Part shown: piece by piece, positions 21,464 through 34,292 of the stretch
Numbering within the stretch: the stretch's first letter is position 1
Layout: each line of letters begins with the position of its first letter
From: Pictodentalium vernedei
Lineage: Eukaryota > Mollusca > Scaphopoda > Dentaliida > Dentaliidae
DNA: 64,000 bases
NCBI GenBank assembly: GCA_031216915.1
Contig: CM062296.1
Span: 142,270,344-142,334,343, forward strand
Direction: 5' to 3'
The notes under the pieces: generated by a model
Databases searched by the model: none
Seen by the model: only the letters and a program-made list of their open reading frames with translations
Told to the model about the DNA's origin: nothing
Position numbers and translations under genes: made by a program

Positions 21464-21730
21464 TAAATTGAGGTCTGATTTGATTTTGCATTTGTGGTTC
21501 AATTTTATTCCAGATCTTTGGAAAAGAATTTAAGGGAAGTTTGACACTGAATTGTGTTCTGGGTTTATTTAAGTATAGTTTGATTGATTACCTTGTGTTC
21601 ATTCCCAAAAGATTTTTATAAATTTTAGAAGTGTTATCGAAGCTAACAGGTAAATTGTTGTGCCAATCATGCATAAACAGTGGTACGTGCATTTTATATG
21701 AATCATTGAATTTCAAGATTCAAAATTGTT

Positions 21731-24247
21731 TATACCCACTGCAATGAGTTGGAGGGTGGGGGGGGGGAGTATTCTGGAATCACCTTGTCCATCCATTTTC
21801 CATCTATCCATCCATCCATCGGTCTGTACGTCAGTCCGTCCATCCATAAACCTAATTTTGTCCGGAGATTTTCTCAGACCTTTATGGTCCAATCTGCTCG
21901 AAACTTGTATGAATGTTCACCTCCATGGGAACCTGTGCACCTGCAATTACAGTTCCAGTCAGATTATTTTCACCAGAATTGTGCCCCTTTTCAACTTGAA
22001 AAAGCAGGCAAAGAATTTTGTCCAGAGATTTTCTCAGATATTTATGGGGCAATCCCTTTGAAACTTGGTATGGTTATTCACTAACATGGGATCCTGTGCT
22101 GCACCTGCAATTATAGTTTTGATCGGACTTTTTTTTGCCAGAGTTATGCCCCTTTTCATCCTGGAACATGCCTGAATTGCCTAGAATTTTGTCCGGAGAT
22201 TTTCTCAGATGTTTATGGTTGCTTTCTTTGAAACTTGGTATAGATGTTCACAACCATGGAAACCTGTACACCTGTGATTATAGTTTTGATCAGACATTTT
22301 TCCCCACAGTTATGCCCCTTTTCACCTTAGAATGCCTGAATTTTGTCCGCAGATTTTCTCAGATGTTTATGGGTTAATTTCTTTAAAATTAGGTATGATG
22401 TTCACTACTATGGGAATCTGTGCACCTGCAATTATAGTTTCGATTGGACTTTTTTTGCCAGAGTTATTATGCCCCTTTTCATCTTTGAATGCCAGAATTT
22501 TGTCCTGAGACTTTCTCAGATGTTTATGGTTTGATTTATTATACCCCCGCTTCGAAGAAGTGGGGGCTATATAGGAATCGCCCTGTACGTCCGTACGTCC
22601 GTCTAGGCATCCATCCGTCCATACGTCCGTCCGTACGTCTTTCCGGACATGAAATTCTTGTGTGCGCAACTCCTCCTGCATTTATCAATCAATTTGGACA
22701 AAACTTTTCAGACATCATCACTACTAAGTGAACATGCACATATTCCAAGATTTTTGACCTGCGACAATTTTAACCAGGTTATCTCCCTTTGACTTAGATT
22801 TATTATGTCTTTCCATCCGAACAAATTCTTGTGTGCGCAACTCCTCCTACATTAATGAACCGATTTTGATGAAACCTTTCAAACATCATCTCTACTAAGT
22901 GAACATGTGCATATTCCAAACTTTTTAATCTGCGACAATTTTAACCAGGTTATCTCTCTTGAACTTTGATTTAATATGGGTTTCTACATGAAATTCTTGT
23001 GTGCGCAACTCCTCCTACATTTATCAATCAATTTGGACAAAACTTTTCAGACATCATCACTACTAAGTGAACATGCGCATATTCCAAGATTTTTGATCTG
23101 CGACAATTTTAACCAGGTTATCTCCCTTTGACTTAGATTTATTATGTCTTTCCATCCGAACAAATTCTTGTGTGCGCAACTCCTCCTACATTAATGAACA
23201 GATTTTGATGAAACCTTTCAAACATCATCTCTACTAAGTGAACATGTGCATATTCCAAACTTTTTGATCTGCGACAATTTTAACCAGGTTATCTCTCTTG
23301 AACTTTGATTTAATATGGGTTTCTGCATGAAATTCTTGTGTGCGCAACTCCTCCTACATTTATCAATCAATTTGGACGAAAGTTTACAGACATCATCACT
23401 ACTAAGTGAACATGCGCATATTCCAAAATTTTTGAACTGTGGCAATTTTAACTAGGTTATCTCCCTTTAACTTAGATTTATTATGGGTTTCTACATGAAA
23501 TTCTTGTGCGTGCAACTCCTCCTACATTTATCAATCAATTTTGACGAAACCTTTCAAACATTATCACAACTAAGTGAACATACGCATATTCCCAAATTTT
23601 TGATGTGCGACAATTTTAACCAGGTTATCTCCCTTTAACTTGGATTTATTATGGGTTTTCAAATGGGATTCTTGTGTGTGCAACTCCTCCTACATTAATG
23701 AACCGATTTTGAATACGTGTTGCACATTGTAAATGTGTTTTTCCAAATGTAAACCATATATGTGTGGGCTCTTTAAGTATTCAGTGCTGTTCTGTGGAAG
23801 GCCACATGCAAATACAAATTTCAACAACAAAAAATGATCTTTATGTATACATTTCCTTATGGCCTTCGCCTACATGATCAGAAGTGCATTCCTCTAAAAA
23901 TCCAAAGCGGGGGTATTAATCACCTTCAGTGATAGTTCTAGTTTGAAATTTGGTATGATGTTCCCATGGGAACCTGTGCTCCTGCGATTATAGTTTCGAT
24001 TGGGTATTTTTTGCTGGAGTTGTGCCCTGTTTCGCCTTGTATAATCATGGTGGCAGGGTTGATGGATAGGCCCCCACAAAACGAAGTTTAGGGGGTATAT
24101 GATGAGGAGTAGTGCGGGACATAATGTTTTTCCTGATCGGATTCAAGCTGGCCAGCTGGAAGCCATATTGGATTTTTTTTTTACTTAGAAAAATTGAATG
24201 CCCCTTTTCAGTCACCCACATTAGGCGGTATGCCACTGTGGGGGTAT
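21731..24247. mobile_element. satellite-bearing element (outer), interrupted by another
   Basis: Bounded by TATACCCAC... and ...GTGGGGGTATA. The interior has a GTCCATCC microsatellite (21788-21846) and about five units of about 160 bp containing TTTTGTCCGGAGATTTTCTC and TTATGCCCCTTTTCA (near 21860, 22015, 22190, 22340, 22490). The array is interrupted at about 22540 by a related element and resumes at about 23941 (TTTGAAATTTGGTATGATGT). No coding function is supported; ORFs here follow the repeat. Confidence 0.65.
22540..23940. mobile_element. nested satellite-bearing element with 168/171-bp units
   Basis: Starts with the hairpin TATACCCCCGCTTCGAAGAA-GTGGGGG, then a GTCCGT microsatellite, then seven tandem units starting ATTCTTGTGTGCGCAAC at 22654, 22825, 22993, 23164, 23332, 23500 and 23668. 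Spacings are 171, 168, 171, 168, 168, 168. It closes with GCGGGGGTATTAATCACC. It is inserted into the array of the outer element. Confidence 0.75.
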
Positions 24248-25527
24248 ACCAGGCGACAAACCATATCTAGTTATGTATGTTGTGCTTTTTATTTGCAATA
24301 ACAGTGATATGAAGTATAAAGAATATGTAGCCACATTAGAGATAATGTAAAAGAGAAATAACAGATTGAGAGATCGGTTTCACAGTCACATTGACAGAGA
24401 TGGTATCATGAAGGATGGTGTGTGTGCCAGCCCAAAGGCAGGAGTAATCTGACTGAGGCAACCTCATCCCCAAGGCCGGCACATACATCATCCTTTGTGT
24501 TTTTTGGGGTCAGGCATGTTTACTTGAAATTAGACAGATGCTCTAGAAACTTAATAAGGTGATTTAATTTAGCCAACAATCTGCAATTAGTGGAACAAAA
24601 GAACATTGGAGACATTCTCATTCTGGAACTTTCTATTTAAAGACTATACAGTAACCACTGTCAAGAGATTGCTTCATTCATCTCATTTAACTCATTGAGA
24701 AGTGCATTCATTGAACATTGGAGCTAATTATTATAGGGCAGTGCATTATTATAGATGGCAGCTGAGTTGAATAAAAATGCTATGGAATATTATTTTGTGA
24801 TCTGAGCATCATTTTGTATTGGAAAAGTGTTTCCAACATTTGAAAAGATTTTATTCTTTTGTGAACCATGATTTACTCTCGTGAAAAACCAGGATTCAAC
24901 TGGATTTTTTTCTACCTACCCGTGGAGCCAATACTTGAAGAACATTGGAGAAATTTGTCTTGATGGAACTTTCCATTTGATGACTAAACCTCTATCATCA
25001 TATCATCATACCTGAGGTCATTTATCTCCTGATTTCATCTCACATACACATCATTGAGAAATGACAATTGTTTCTACATTCAGCATTCGTTGAACATGGG
25101 GGAGTATTTTTATTGGAGCCAGTGCATTATATTGCAGCTGAGATACTTTTGAAGAATTTTGTTAAATTGGCTGTTGAGTCATTGTGTATTGGAAAAGTGT
25201 GTCCAAATTTTTTAAGAGCATTTATTGCACTCCTATGCTTTTATTTTAATAAAATACATGCTTTTTCTGCAAAAAACAGAAGGGAACAATAATTTTTTTT
25301 ATATTGTCCCTGAACAATACGGATCATGTGCACGGACTATTTTAACTATTTCTTTTTTTACGTTTTGGTTGTTTTTGGTAACAATTTGTGTTTTTAATAA
25401 CTTTTTAGTAAACTGTAGGCGTGCAATAAATACAGAACAGCATACCCGTTCAAACTTTCATTTTTTTGCCACGTGGGATAAATTTTGGCGAGGGACAATA
25501 TTGAGCAAGAGGCCAAAGGCTTCGAAT
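24248..25527. other. AT-rich stretch without supported gene
   Basis: Contains an imperfect hairpin pair near 24416-24492 (GATGGTGTGTGTGCCAGCC and GGCCGGCACATACATCATC) and a dispersed repeat shared with 18738-18795. ORFs are short and I do not support any. Confidence 0.4.
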
Positions 25528-25690
25528 ACAGAACAGCATACATGTTTGAACTGTCATTTTTTACCTCACGAGATTGATTTTGGGGGCGGGATAATACTGA
25601 ATGAGAAGTCGAAGGCTTCGAGTTCAATATTATCCCTTTCCCAAAATCGATCGAGTGTGGTAAAAAATGACAGTGCGAATGCAGTTCTGT
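25528..25690. repeat. fold-back repeat
   Basis: Arms ACAGAAC...CTGTCATTTTTTACC and the reverse complement GGTAAAAAATGACAG...GTTCTGT surround a centre near TCGAAGGCTTCGA. A partial second copy of the left arm lies at 25434-25470. Confidence 0.7.
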
Positions 25691-25744
25691 CTATTTATTC
25701 ATCCTGTGGATCAGGATTCTTTTGGATTATATTTAAACTATACT

Positions 25745-26883
25745 GATGGAAAAAAGAAACATTCAGTTCTTGTAATATTTTTTTTTTATCCATAGACCAA
25801 AAGTAGTAAAATTTGACACATAGCTACCTCAGTGTTCCGTCTAAAGAGTCTTTCGTCGCTCAGCAATTTGGGGTCCATGAGACAACAATACCTCATTAAG
25901 TTGGACACCTCAGAGCCTCAGGAAGATTACCTGACCATCCCAGGAATGGATGCCTGCATGTTATGTCGCAATGTCATGGTTGAGGCATAAGTCTCTCACA
26001 CCTCAGTAACCAATTTCAGATGGTGACGGAGTTGCCAAGTCAGGTTGTAAGCACTCATGGTCACCGAATGTATCCAAGAACAGTTAGGAACCGGTTGTGG
26101 GAGTTCAATTTAAGGCCACAATGTCCCTACGTTGGTCCACAACTGACACTCAATTGACATCAACGTCGATTGTAATGGCTGCAGACACATGCACCAAATC
26201 GGTTTCACTTGGCCCACTGGAGATGTGTGTTATTCACTGACGAGTCTTGGTTCATGCTGTACAGTTCAGATGGATGACAGCATTGCTATCGATGTTGAAG
26301 TGAGCGATATTCTGACTTGTGCATTAAGGAAAACAACAGATTCGGAGGAGGATCTGTTAAGGTTTTTTTTGGGGGGGTGGGGAGAATTTTCTCATGGCAT
26401 GAAAACACCTCATGGTCATCCAGGGAAATCTTACAGCCGTAAGTTATCAGAATCAGGTCTGCATGCCTCACGCTCTTCCACATATCCATGCGTGTAACCT
26501 TTACTTTTCAGCAGGATAATGCGAGTCTGCACGTTGCTAGGGTTTGTTGTGACTTCCTCCACCAAAACCCAGTTTTTGATTGGCCACCATACAGTCCAGA
26601 TTTGTCCCCGATCGAGCATTTGTGGGATGAGCTGGACAGGAGGGTCATGAAGCACGTCAATGTCCTGAATGCCCAAAATATCGCTCAGCTCACGCAGACC
26701 CTTCTTCAGGAGTGGAATATCATCCCACAAAGGACCAGTGGTAAGGAGAGTTAGAGCAGCGACTGAAGCCTGGGCACACAGGCATGCAGATTTCACGGAA
26801 ATGATCATTCTGTTTCGATGGAGGTTCTGTATGGCTAAATCACGGATACAGAAAACAGGTCCACAATTTTTTTAGCATACTAT
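25745..26883 (+). pseudogene. Tc1/mariner-family transposase fossil
   Basis: A Tc1-like end (TGATGGAAAAAAGAAACATT) lies at 25745. Transposase motifs are visible in several frames: FTDESW with the first catalytic Asp (26239-26241), FQQDNA with the second Asp (26515-26517), and YSPDLSPIEHLWDEL (26590-26640) with the third acidic residue. A GGGSV motif near 26348 is followed by a poly-T/G indel. Several frameshifts and stops break the gene. No matching 3' terminal repeat is seen; DIRS copy C begins right at its 3' side. Confidence 0.85.
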
Positions 26884-27086
26884 ATTTTTATACTGTACCA
26901 ATGACCCAGACATAGCTGGTGCTAACTCTTAAAATATAGGGCCAAACACAAATTTTGCCCCCCAATCCCCAAAATTTGCATCTAAAACTAAAGAAAACAT
27001 GTCCTGAAAGGCCCTCCACACTTCGCCCCTACTGCGCATGCGCAGTGTCAAGGACGTTCCGAAATTGGCGCCATTTATCATTCTAA
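26884..27086 (+). repeat. left inverted terminal repeat of DIRS copy C
   Basis: Reverse complement of about 33615-33815. The NRF1-type palindrome is at 27031-27046. Confidence 0.9.
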
Positions 27087-27936
27087 GTTTGGCCCTTCAT
27101 CAGTTAACATCTGACTGATCTTTGTGCTTTTAAATCTCAGTTTAAATGATGCCAGACACATAAATATTAGTGAAATGGTGATTCTAAGGAGGATAGAAAA
27201 GGAGGAGAGGAAAAGAATGTGTGACAGAATATTATCAGGGCTGTAACTTAAAATTTTTTAATGAAATTATGTTAAGTTACCTATTTTCAAGGCAGCAGCC
27301 ATTTTGTTGTCATTCTGATTATTTAGTTACACTGTTTTTTCAAGTGTTTTTCCTCTCTCCCTGTCCTTTAAGTTCCCCCTTGCTATTCTCCCATGCTTTT
27401 GGCATAGTTTCTGTAATTATTATTACTAAAATTTCTTGGGAGTTTTAGCTGAATAACAGAATGAATTCTGTTCTTTCCCCATGTTTACGTCTTCACCTAC
27501 GGGTGGTTAGGCGTTGTGTTCTGCATCTACCATCTGATGTCCTGCAGTTTCTTCCCTGGAAGTCTCTGTTTTGCATCAGATGGTGTATTTTTGGTAACTG
27601 ATTTCGGGCCTGGGTGCCTGGAGTCTTATTTTAGTGTTTTTACACTCATTGTTTACATTTACAACAGCCCTCTGTGTGAGGGGGGGATTTCTAAATAATA
27701 ATATCTTTATGTTATTTTAATCATAACTAGATACATTATTATTGTTCGTAAGTGTTGAATAAATTGTTTAAAATATTTTTAAAATTTTTGTCCACACTTA
27801 GGCTTGGGATCCATTGGGGCTCAACGTTACTTTTCAGAAACTTGGGCTGTTCTGATTTCAATTATTTTTTCTATATTAATGGATCATATTATTATTATGT
27901 ATTTTGATTGCCAGGGGTTAGTGCGAGTACCAGGAC

Positions 27937-30900
27937 TTGTTTTCTTTTCACATTGAAAGGATATTGATCAATTGTTTTAAGAGGAAGTCTTCCTCTGACC
28001 TTATTATCATTCTATATGTGGTCAGTGTACTCGCATTAACTCCTGTTCTGTATCGTATGATTTCGATGACAATATGGGAAGCGTATGTCACGGTATGTTG
28101 TTGGGGATTTGGACACTCCGGTCCTTTCCCCGCAGGGTCACTCTACTTTATCAATTTCTATTTCAGACGATCAAGATTAGGGTGATGTATCTGTGATGTC
28201 TTCCAACAGTGTGCCTCCGTCGTCACAATTAATGAAGGGCTAGCGGAAAAGTGCTCATGTAATACGCCAATTGCCTAAGAGGACCCTAGTAGGTTCGACG
28301 GCCTTTGACGTCCGCTAGCTCGCCCGGTGTAGCGTCCATTCACCGAATGGTTCGGCAGCCGGGTTCGTCCGTTGCGGTCTAGAAGGAATTTTGGGGTGAT
28401 GCGAGCACTATAAAATTAACTTAATGCACACCCAGTGACGGCGGATCGGAGGGAGAACGGAAGAAGCCTTTTAGTCCGGTTCATAGCTCGTTCCGGTCCA
28501 TCCGGACGGCAAGCGAGAGAGGCCCCTCTCTCGTTCAACAACATCTGGCCCCAGATGTTGTGGTACAAATGTGTCGCTAGCGGAGCATACGTCCGTCGCT
28601 CGGGACGCTCCGTTGTATAGGCAGTCCGCTGAGACTGCTAAGGCTTCCTCTTCTCGTCAGCGCACACGACCGCACCTTGGCTGCGTGACCGCCGATATAT
28701 TACCAGCTTCGCCGATCAAGGATTCTTCGGCGACCAGGTCACACCATCCGGCAGCCAGGGATTCGAGACCGATGGACTCCGGACGTTCGCATAGGAAAAG
28801 TATGCGGGAGCCATCTGATGCGGAGCTGCCCTCGGCGAAGCAGCGATAGACTGCGCCTCCGCAGGTCTCGACGCCGGACATTCTTGTGCACATAGCACAG
28901 CTTATCACAGCATCCCAGCAGCCGACAGAAACGGTGTCGGATCGAGAATTATCCGACAGCGCTGGGTCGGTAGCCGGGGACTCGAGGCCTGCAGACTCCG
29001 GACGTTCGCATAGGAAGTGTGCGGGAGTCAACGTACACGGAGCTTCCAGCGGCAATGCATCGTAAGTCCGCTACTGCACAGGCCTCGGGAACGGACGTGC
29101 TTTCCTTAATAGCACAGTTTATCGCAGCATCCCAGCATCAACTGAATCTGTCGCATATATTTTATCCGACGATGCTGGGTCGGGACGCTCCGCGGAAGCG
29201 GGTACGGACGTCCGAAAGTTTCATCCGGTCCGACGGGATACCGAAAGGGATTCGGAGGATTTCAAGCTTTCCCTTTCGGAACAACATATGCTGCGATGCC
29301 GGATAAGAAACTGATAGCATCGGTGGACTTAGAAATTTTTGGTTCGGTTCAGGGACATCGTCCCTCAGTTCCGACATAGTCCAATAATGTCACACAAACT
29401 TTCGAATTATTGAACGACGCTATATATATTATTATTCTATGCTTGCTATCCAAGCATTTCTGGTTTCTTGTTCGAAGAGTTATGGAGATGTCTTTCAAAG
29501 TGTGCCTCTGTCGTCATAGTTAATGAAGAGTTAGCGGCAATAAGTGCTCATGGAATATGTCTATCGCTTACGGAGTGACATTCGCTAGCTCACCCGGTGT
29601 AGCGTACATTCATCGAATGGTTCGGCTGCCGGGTTCGTCCGTTGCGGTCTAGGAAGGAGATTTGGGTGATGCGAGCACTTTAATTACTTTAGTACTCACC
29701 CAGTGACGGCAGATTGAGGACAGATCGGAGGAAGCCAACAACATAGGGGACCGCATGTTGTGGTTCAGATATTTTACATTCGGAGCATATGTCCGTTGCT
29801 CGGGATGCTCCGTTATATTGACAGTCCGAGAGACTGTCTTTAATGCTTCCTCATCCTCACAGCAGGGCACACGACCGCACATTGGCTACGTGACCTCGAG
29901 TATCCGATCAGTTCGGCATTCAGTGATTCCACAGCGAATAGGTCGCGCCATCCGGTAGCCAAGGGACACGAGGCCTATACACTCCGTTCGCTCGCATATT
30001 GGATGTATGCACGGGGTAACGATCTCGGAGCTTCCTGCGGCTTTGCATCGTAAGACCGCTGCTCCTCAGGCCTCAGTGACGGACGTGCTATCCGAGTTAG
30101 CACAGTTGTTTCGCAGCATCCCAGCAATTGACAGTTTCTCGGTCGAATCAGGAATTATCCGACGGCGCTGGGTCGGTGCGGTCCGCGGTTGCATCAAGCT
30201 ACGGACGACCGAACGCTTTATAGGGTCCGACAGGATGGCGAAAGGGATTCGAAAGATTTCGAGTTTTCCCTTTAGTAGTATCGGAAGATGCCTTTCATAT
30301 CTTCTGGCATTTCTTCCAGTGATTATTTTTCGGACTTCATTGCTGCGATCTTGGATAAGAGATTTATAGCGTCATTGGACTCGGATTTTTCGATCGGTAC
30401 AGGGACTTTGTCCCTGACTTACCGACGCAGTCCAATATTGTCATTACAACATGTGTTTTATTTTTCGACGCTATATATTTATATATATATACAAGCCTGC
30501 TACTAAGCATGATAGTTTAGTCTCTTGTCCGCGTGGCTCATTTCTGCCATTTTATCTTTTTTACATATAGTTTATTTTGGCAGAGCAGGGCATACCGAGA
30601 GTTCATATGCGTCTAGACGGTGTGATTAAAGACTGCATATATTCTTTTTCGCCGTTTATGTCTTTTCCAATTTCAATGTTGGGAACGACATTATGTATAG
30701 TAGACTTAACTTACGTAATCCGCCTTACTGAGGCGTTATCATTACGTCTTCAAGAAAAGATTTACGGGATATTATTCTCAATGTAATTTCTTTTGAGGGC
30801 AGTAGTTTGTTCACGTATAACTCCGCCCTTCAGTGGCTGATTGGAGTTGGTTAGACGTGATGCATCCCTAGCTACATCCACGCGTGGATAGTAGGTTAAG

Positions 30901-30986
30901 AACTCTCTCAGAGTCGCTTCGTTCTCGGAGGAGCTTCTCTTCGACGGCAACTTTCCGGCAATCCATGAATTGCTTGATTTATACAT
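27937..30986 (+). pseudogene. gag-like remnant of DIRS copy C, internally duplicated
   Basis: Same structure as in A, with no ATG, a first gag segment to about 29479, a second diverged copy from about 29480, and C-terminal gag sequence to about 30985. The same stops are present, for example CAGCGATAGACT at about 28844, where B has CAGCGAAAGACT. Confidence 0.8.
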
Positions 30987-31006
30987 TCTCTTGTCTATCT
31001 AGTGTT

Positions 31007-31797
31007 ACAAGAGATTCAGACTGGGGCAAACATTCGGTGGTTGACTCAGAGAGTGCCGCCGCAGTTGCCGGACCCGAGTGTGGCTGTTATGACGGTTGCC
31101 AGTCAAACAGATTGGGATATATACTGATCCCTACGGATTCGAAGTGCCAGGGTCTTTGGGTTCCGCAGTCTTTTAGCTATCAGTTTAACTTCCGCGGTAT
31201 AATGTTTTTTAGGCTTGCTTTATGTCATTGCATGAACATTATTCAGAAACGCATGCCCAAATTCCTGTCCTTTAATTCGACAGTAGTGGCGTATCTCCGG
31301 AACCAGGGAGGCACTCTTTCGTTTCCGTTATTCAATTTAATGGAAAGAATCCGTCTGTTGGTTATAGTACACCAAGTTCAGTTTTGGTCCGTCATATTCT
31401 GGGTCGTCTGATTGTTTTATCGCACTCCCGTTCTCTTACGGGTCGCTTGTTGCTGTCAGAATGGACTCTCATCAAACAAGTATTCAATCAGATTTGCTAT
31501 CTATGGGAGCGCCCAATGATGTTTTATTTATGACACAGCTTGCTAATCAATTGCAGACGTATGTGTTGGCTTGTCCAGATCTCTGAGCTAATACTGTTAA
31601 CGCTCTATTGATCTATAGGACGGAATGATAGGATACGCGTATCCTCCGGCGCTGTTGTTTTAGCAGGTATTGCTAAGATAAACAACCGCAATACATTTCT
31701 GTTGATAGCATCTCTATCTTCACAGAGATCATGAGTAATTTACTCTCTTGTCTACTGTGGATCTTAACGTGAAATCTTCCTCTATGTGAGGATCTTT
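31007..31797 (+). pseudogene. RNase H / methyltransferase-like remnant of DIRS copy C
   Basis: Realigns with B from about 15040 directly after the gag remnant, as in A. The RT core is missing at the same junction. Confidence 0.75.
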
Positions 31798-31807
31798 TTT
31801 CACTGGG

Positions 31808-32838
31808 TAAATCGTGTCATCTTTATCACAACCAGCAAGGTCGCAACCTTCATGTATTCCGTTGTGTGGTCCGTATTGCATTGTAAGCACTGTACTGGAC
31901 GAGCTTTGGACGCGATTTCTTACTATAGGAGATCCTCTTCTTCGCTATTCTATGCGACTAAAGTGGAGGCTCTTCCGTCGTGGTGTAGGGATCATTATGT
32001 TCATATGGTTGATCCCTCCATACTACTCATTGCTATTTTTTAGTATACTTGTTTCACAAGATCTACTGCAGCCTGTTGTTATATAGGTTATAGGTTTATG
32101 TTACCTCATACCTATGCACTCTACGATAGTTTACAATTGAGTCTTTTGTCTCTTTATCTAAGTCAGTTAGTAACTTTTTGATAAATAGACTTAGAATCTT
32201 TAGATTAAATTCCTATACGGATTTTAACTTCGGTTCTTATTTACCTAAGTAATCATTTGAGCCTCTGGAAACAGTAGTTTTCAAATTCTGACCTTTTAGA
32301 CAGTAATTCTGTTGGTTTCTCTTTTACTGTAGAGTCAGTGAGTTTCATGCACTATCGATGGATGATTTTCACTTTCATAGTTTCGGAATCAATACTTCCG
32401 TTACTATTTAGGTTGGATTGTTGCATAAGAGTTAGGCTCCTATTATCCGGAACCTATTATTTTAAGGTCCTTCCGTCTTCGTATGGGCATAGGCCTTTAC
32501 TCTTTCCGGGTACAGTTTATGTATTTATAAACAGATATCTGTTTATTACAAGGGCGTAAGCTTCTTCTGTCTTTGATGTCTAGTAGAAGGACGTTACGCT
32601 CCATTTTATTGTTAATGGATTCTATTAACTAGCGTACTGCTTATGGTATATCATTGGCTTAGCAGTTGTGCTTAAGATTTCGGCTCATGAAGTAAGAGTT
32701 CTTCTACTTCTTGGGCTTACATTAATAGTGTTGCTATTATAGATTTTTGAAGGCTGCTCATTGCGCTCAGCCATCCATTCATGAATTTTATCTCAGAAAT
32801 ATCGAGGCCATTTCTGGAGGCCTCTATTGTTAGGTCTA
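31808..32838 (+). pseudogene. tyrosine recombinase remnant of DIRS copy C
   Basis: Frameshifted and stop-containing. It retains the TTTTATCTCAGAAATATCG segment encoding the catalytic-Tyr motif near 32790. Confidence 0.75.
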
Positions 32839-32933
32839 TTATCTACTGCTCAGAATGTCATTCACTTAACAGTTGCTACTATAGCTAGGTAGGCTGTCTG
32901 TTTCGGCTGTGTCTCCGTTCGGCTGCCCTCTTC

Positions 32934-32980
32934 GCTCTGGGCTATTTGACCCAGGGCAAGAAAAAGGGGGGGGGGGGAGG
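32934..32980 (+). promoter_or_regulatory. conserved stem-loop plus G-tract in DIRS copy C
   Basis: Same stem GCTCTGGG / CCCAGGGC and poly-G run as in A and B. Confidence 0.45.
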
Positions 32981-33452
32981 GTGTTCCCTTGGGTCACCTG
33001 TTTTTACTATGAAAACAAGGGGATACCTCCTCCGGAGTTAGTAATTCTGAGCTGTTATTGGGATGGTTGTTTAGTGAGAAGTTTAAGTTTATAAAAATTC
33101 ATTCAAGTCTTAGTTTTTAAAGTATAGCTTTTGAATATTGCATATGTCAACGGACATGATTATGCAATTCTCACACACTTTTAGGAGTATAAGAGTCTCT
33201 ATTCTCTAGACTTACTTTATTATTGGCTTACTTTAAAAATTATTAGTATAAGGATTATTGGATATTAATAGAGTACATGGATGTATGAAGCTCAATTTTT
33301 GGAAGGTGTTGTATCTTTCTAATTTATCATAAATAAGAAAGATACATGTAAGGCCTATTACTTCTTTTCCCTACAGGGGATGACTCTATTTTATTTTATT
33401 GAGCGTATTCCATTTTGCTCTATGTCCTTGGCCCTCCAGCCTTTTTACTATT

Positions 33453-33541
33453 CAGCTATGTCTGGGTCATTGGTACAGTATAAAAATGTTAAAAAATTTA
33501 TAGTAATTTATATATTTTTTATACTTACCAATGACCCAGAC
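33453..33541 (+). repeat. internal complementary region of DIRS copy C
   Basis: Exact reverse complements of the left and right ends joined together, as in A. Confidence 0.9.
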
Positions 33542-33614
33542 GGGGATGGCCCTCCCAGGAGTTGGGAACTCTTGCCTCCCCGCTGAGTACATAGCGCTTA
33601 CCAGGCACTGGTTA

Positions 33615-33843
33615 TTAGAATGATAAATGGCGCCAATTTCGGAACGTCCTTGACACTGCGCATGCGCAGTAGGGGCGAAGTGTGGAGGGCCTTTCAGGAC
33701 ATGTTTTCTTTAGTTTTAGATGCAAATTTTGGGGATTGGGGGGCAAAATTTGTGTTTGGCCCTATATTTTAAGAGTTAGCACCAGCTATGTCTGGGTCAT
33801 TGGTAAGTATAAAAAATATATAAATTACTATAAATTTTTTAAC
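33615..33843 (+). repeat. right inverted terminal repeat of DIRS copy C
   Basis: Reverse complement of the left ITR plus the AT-rich tip ending TTTTTTAAC at 33843. The palindrome is at 33655-33670. Confidence 0.9.
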
Positions 33844-34135
33844 ATTTCAGATTTTCTGAAGTGGAGGTAAAAAACAAATAACTCATTTTGTACGAACTTT
33901 TTGGAAGTCTGGTTCATTTATCTTGGTTGAAAGTGCAGAAACACCAATTCGAGTTGAACCAGTAACAAGGCAAAACTTCAAAGTCGGAACCTTTTTGAAT
34001 TTTCACAACATTGAACTGCACATGTATTTGTTTTGAGCAATCATTCCATTCAAATATTTCATGTTCCAATTCTGATTCTAACTAGGGTGGAACGCACCCG
34101 TTTCAATTTTGCATCCTTGCCAACATTGAAGAACA

Positions 34136-34267
34136 ATGTCTGAAACGAAAAAATGCGAAACGGTTTCACTAAAAACATTCAGAAAATGGACGTTTTCCAA
34201 CGATTTTATTGCAGAAACAGATGATGAGGGTAAAATCATCCTTCTAAAATGCAAGATATGCTCTTAG
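34136..34267 (+). pseudogene. possible N-terminus of a hAT-type transposase
   Basis: A 43-codon ORF from an ATG, with residues TFRKWTFSNDFIAETDDE leading into LLKCKICS, i.e. a CxxC in the position expected for the first half of a TTF/BED-type zinc finger. The second half of such a finger (KYVDGVSYVQKGNIEKHIRS) appears 5.6 kb downstream at about 39870, at the start of the hAT remnant. A SINE and a Helentron-like element lie between them. Linking the two is an inference. The reading frame closes at TAG 34265. Confidence 0.35.
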
Positions 34268-34292
34268 ATTATCCTCAACTGAGAGCTGAAAA

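Larger units (their letters stand above)
26884..33843 (+). mobile_element. DIRS copy C: near-identical sister of copy A
   Basis: Same ends, ITRs, ICR, RT deletion and reading-frame lesions as copy A, with scattered substitutions and two small deletions. One lies at about 27855 (lacking about 26 bp of an A/T tract present at 3437-3464) and one at about 30713 (lacking 14 bp present near 6322). The left flank is the Tc1 fossil and the right flank is ATTTCAGATTTTC; both differ from those of A. This is therefore an independent insertion and not part of a larger duplication. Confidence 0.92.

Noticed and set aside
22654-23700. CRISPR-like or coding repeat array
   Set aside because: Units are 168-171 bp without spacers. 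This is a satellite inside a mobile element in a eukaryotic genome.
25225-25746. 173-codon ORF
   Set aside because: It runs through a fold-back repeat and AT-rich DNA, and the composition is that of translated repeat.
26189-26497. 102-codon ORF in the Tc1 fossil
   Set aside because: It is the wrong frame for most of its length; the transposase motifs (FTDESW, GGGSV) are in neighbouring frames.
2465-33843. Large segmental duplication containing copies A and C
   Set aside because: Similarity stops exactly at the DIRS ends on both sides, so two insertions explain it better.
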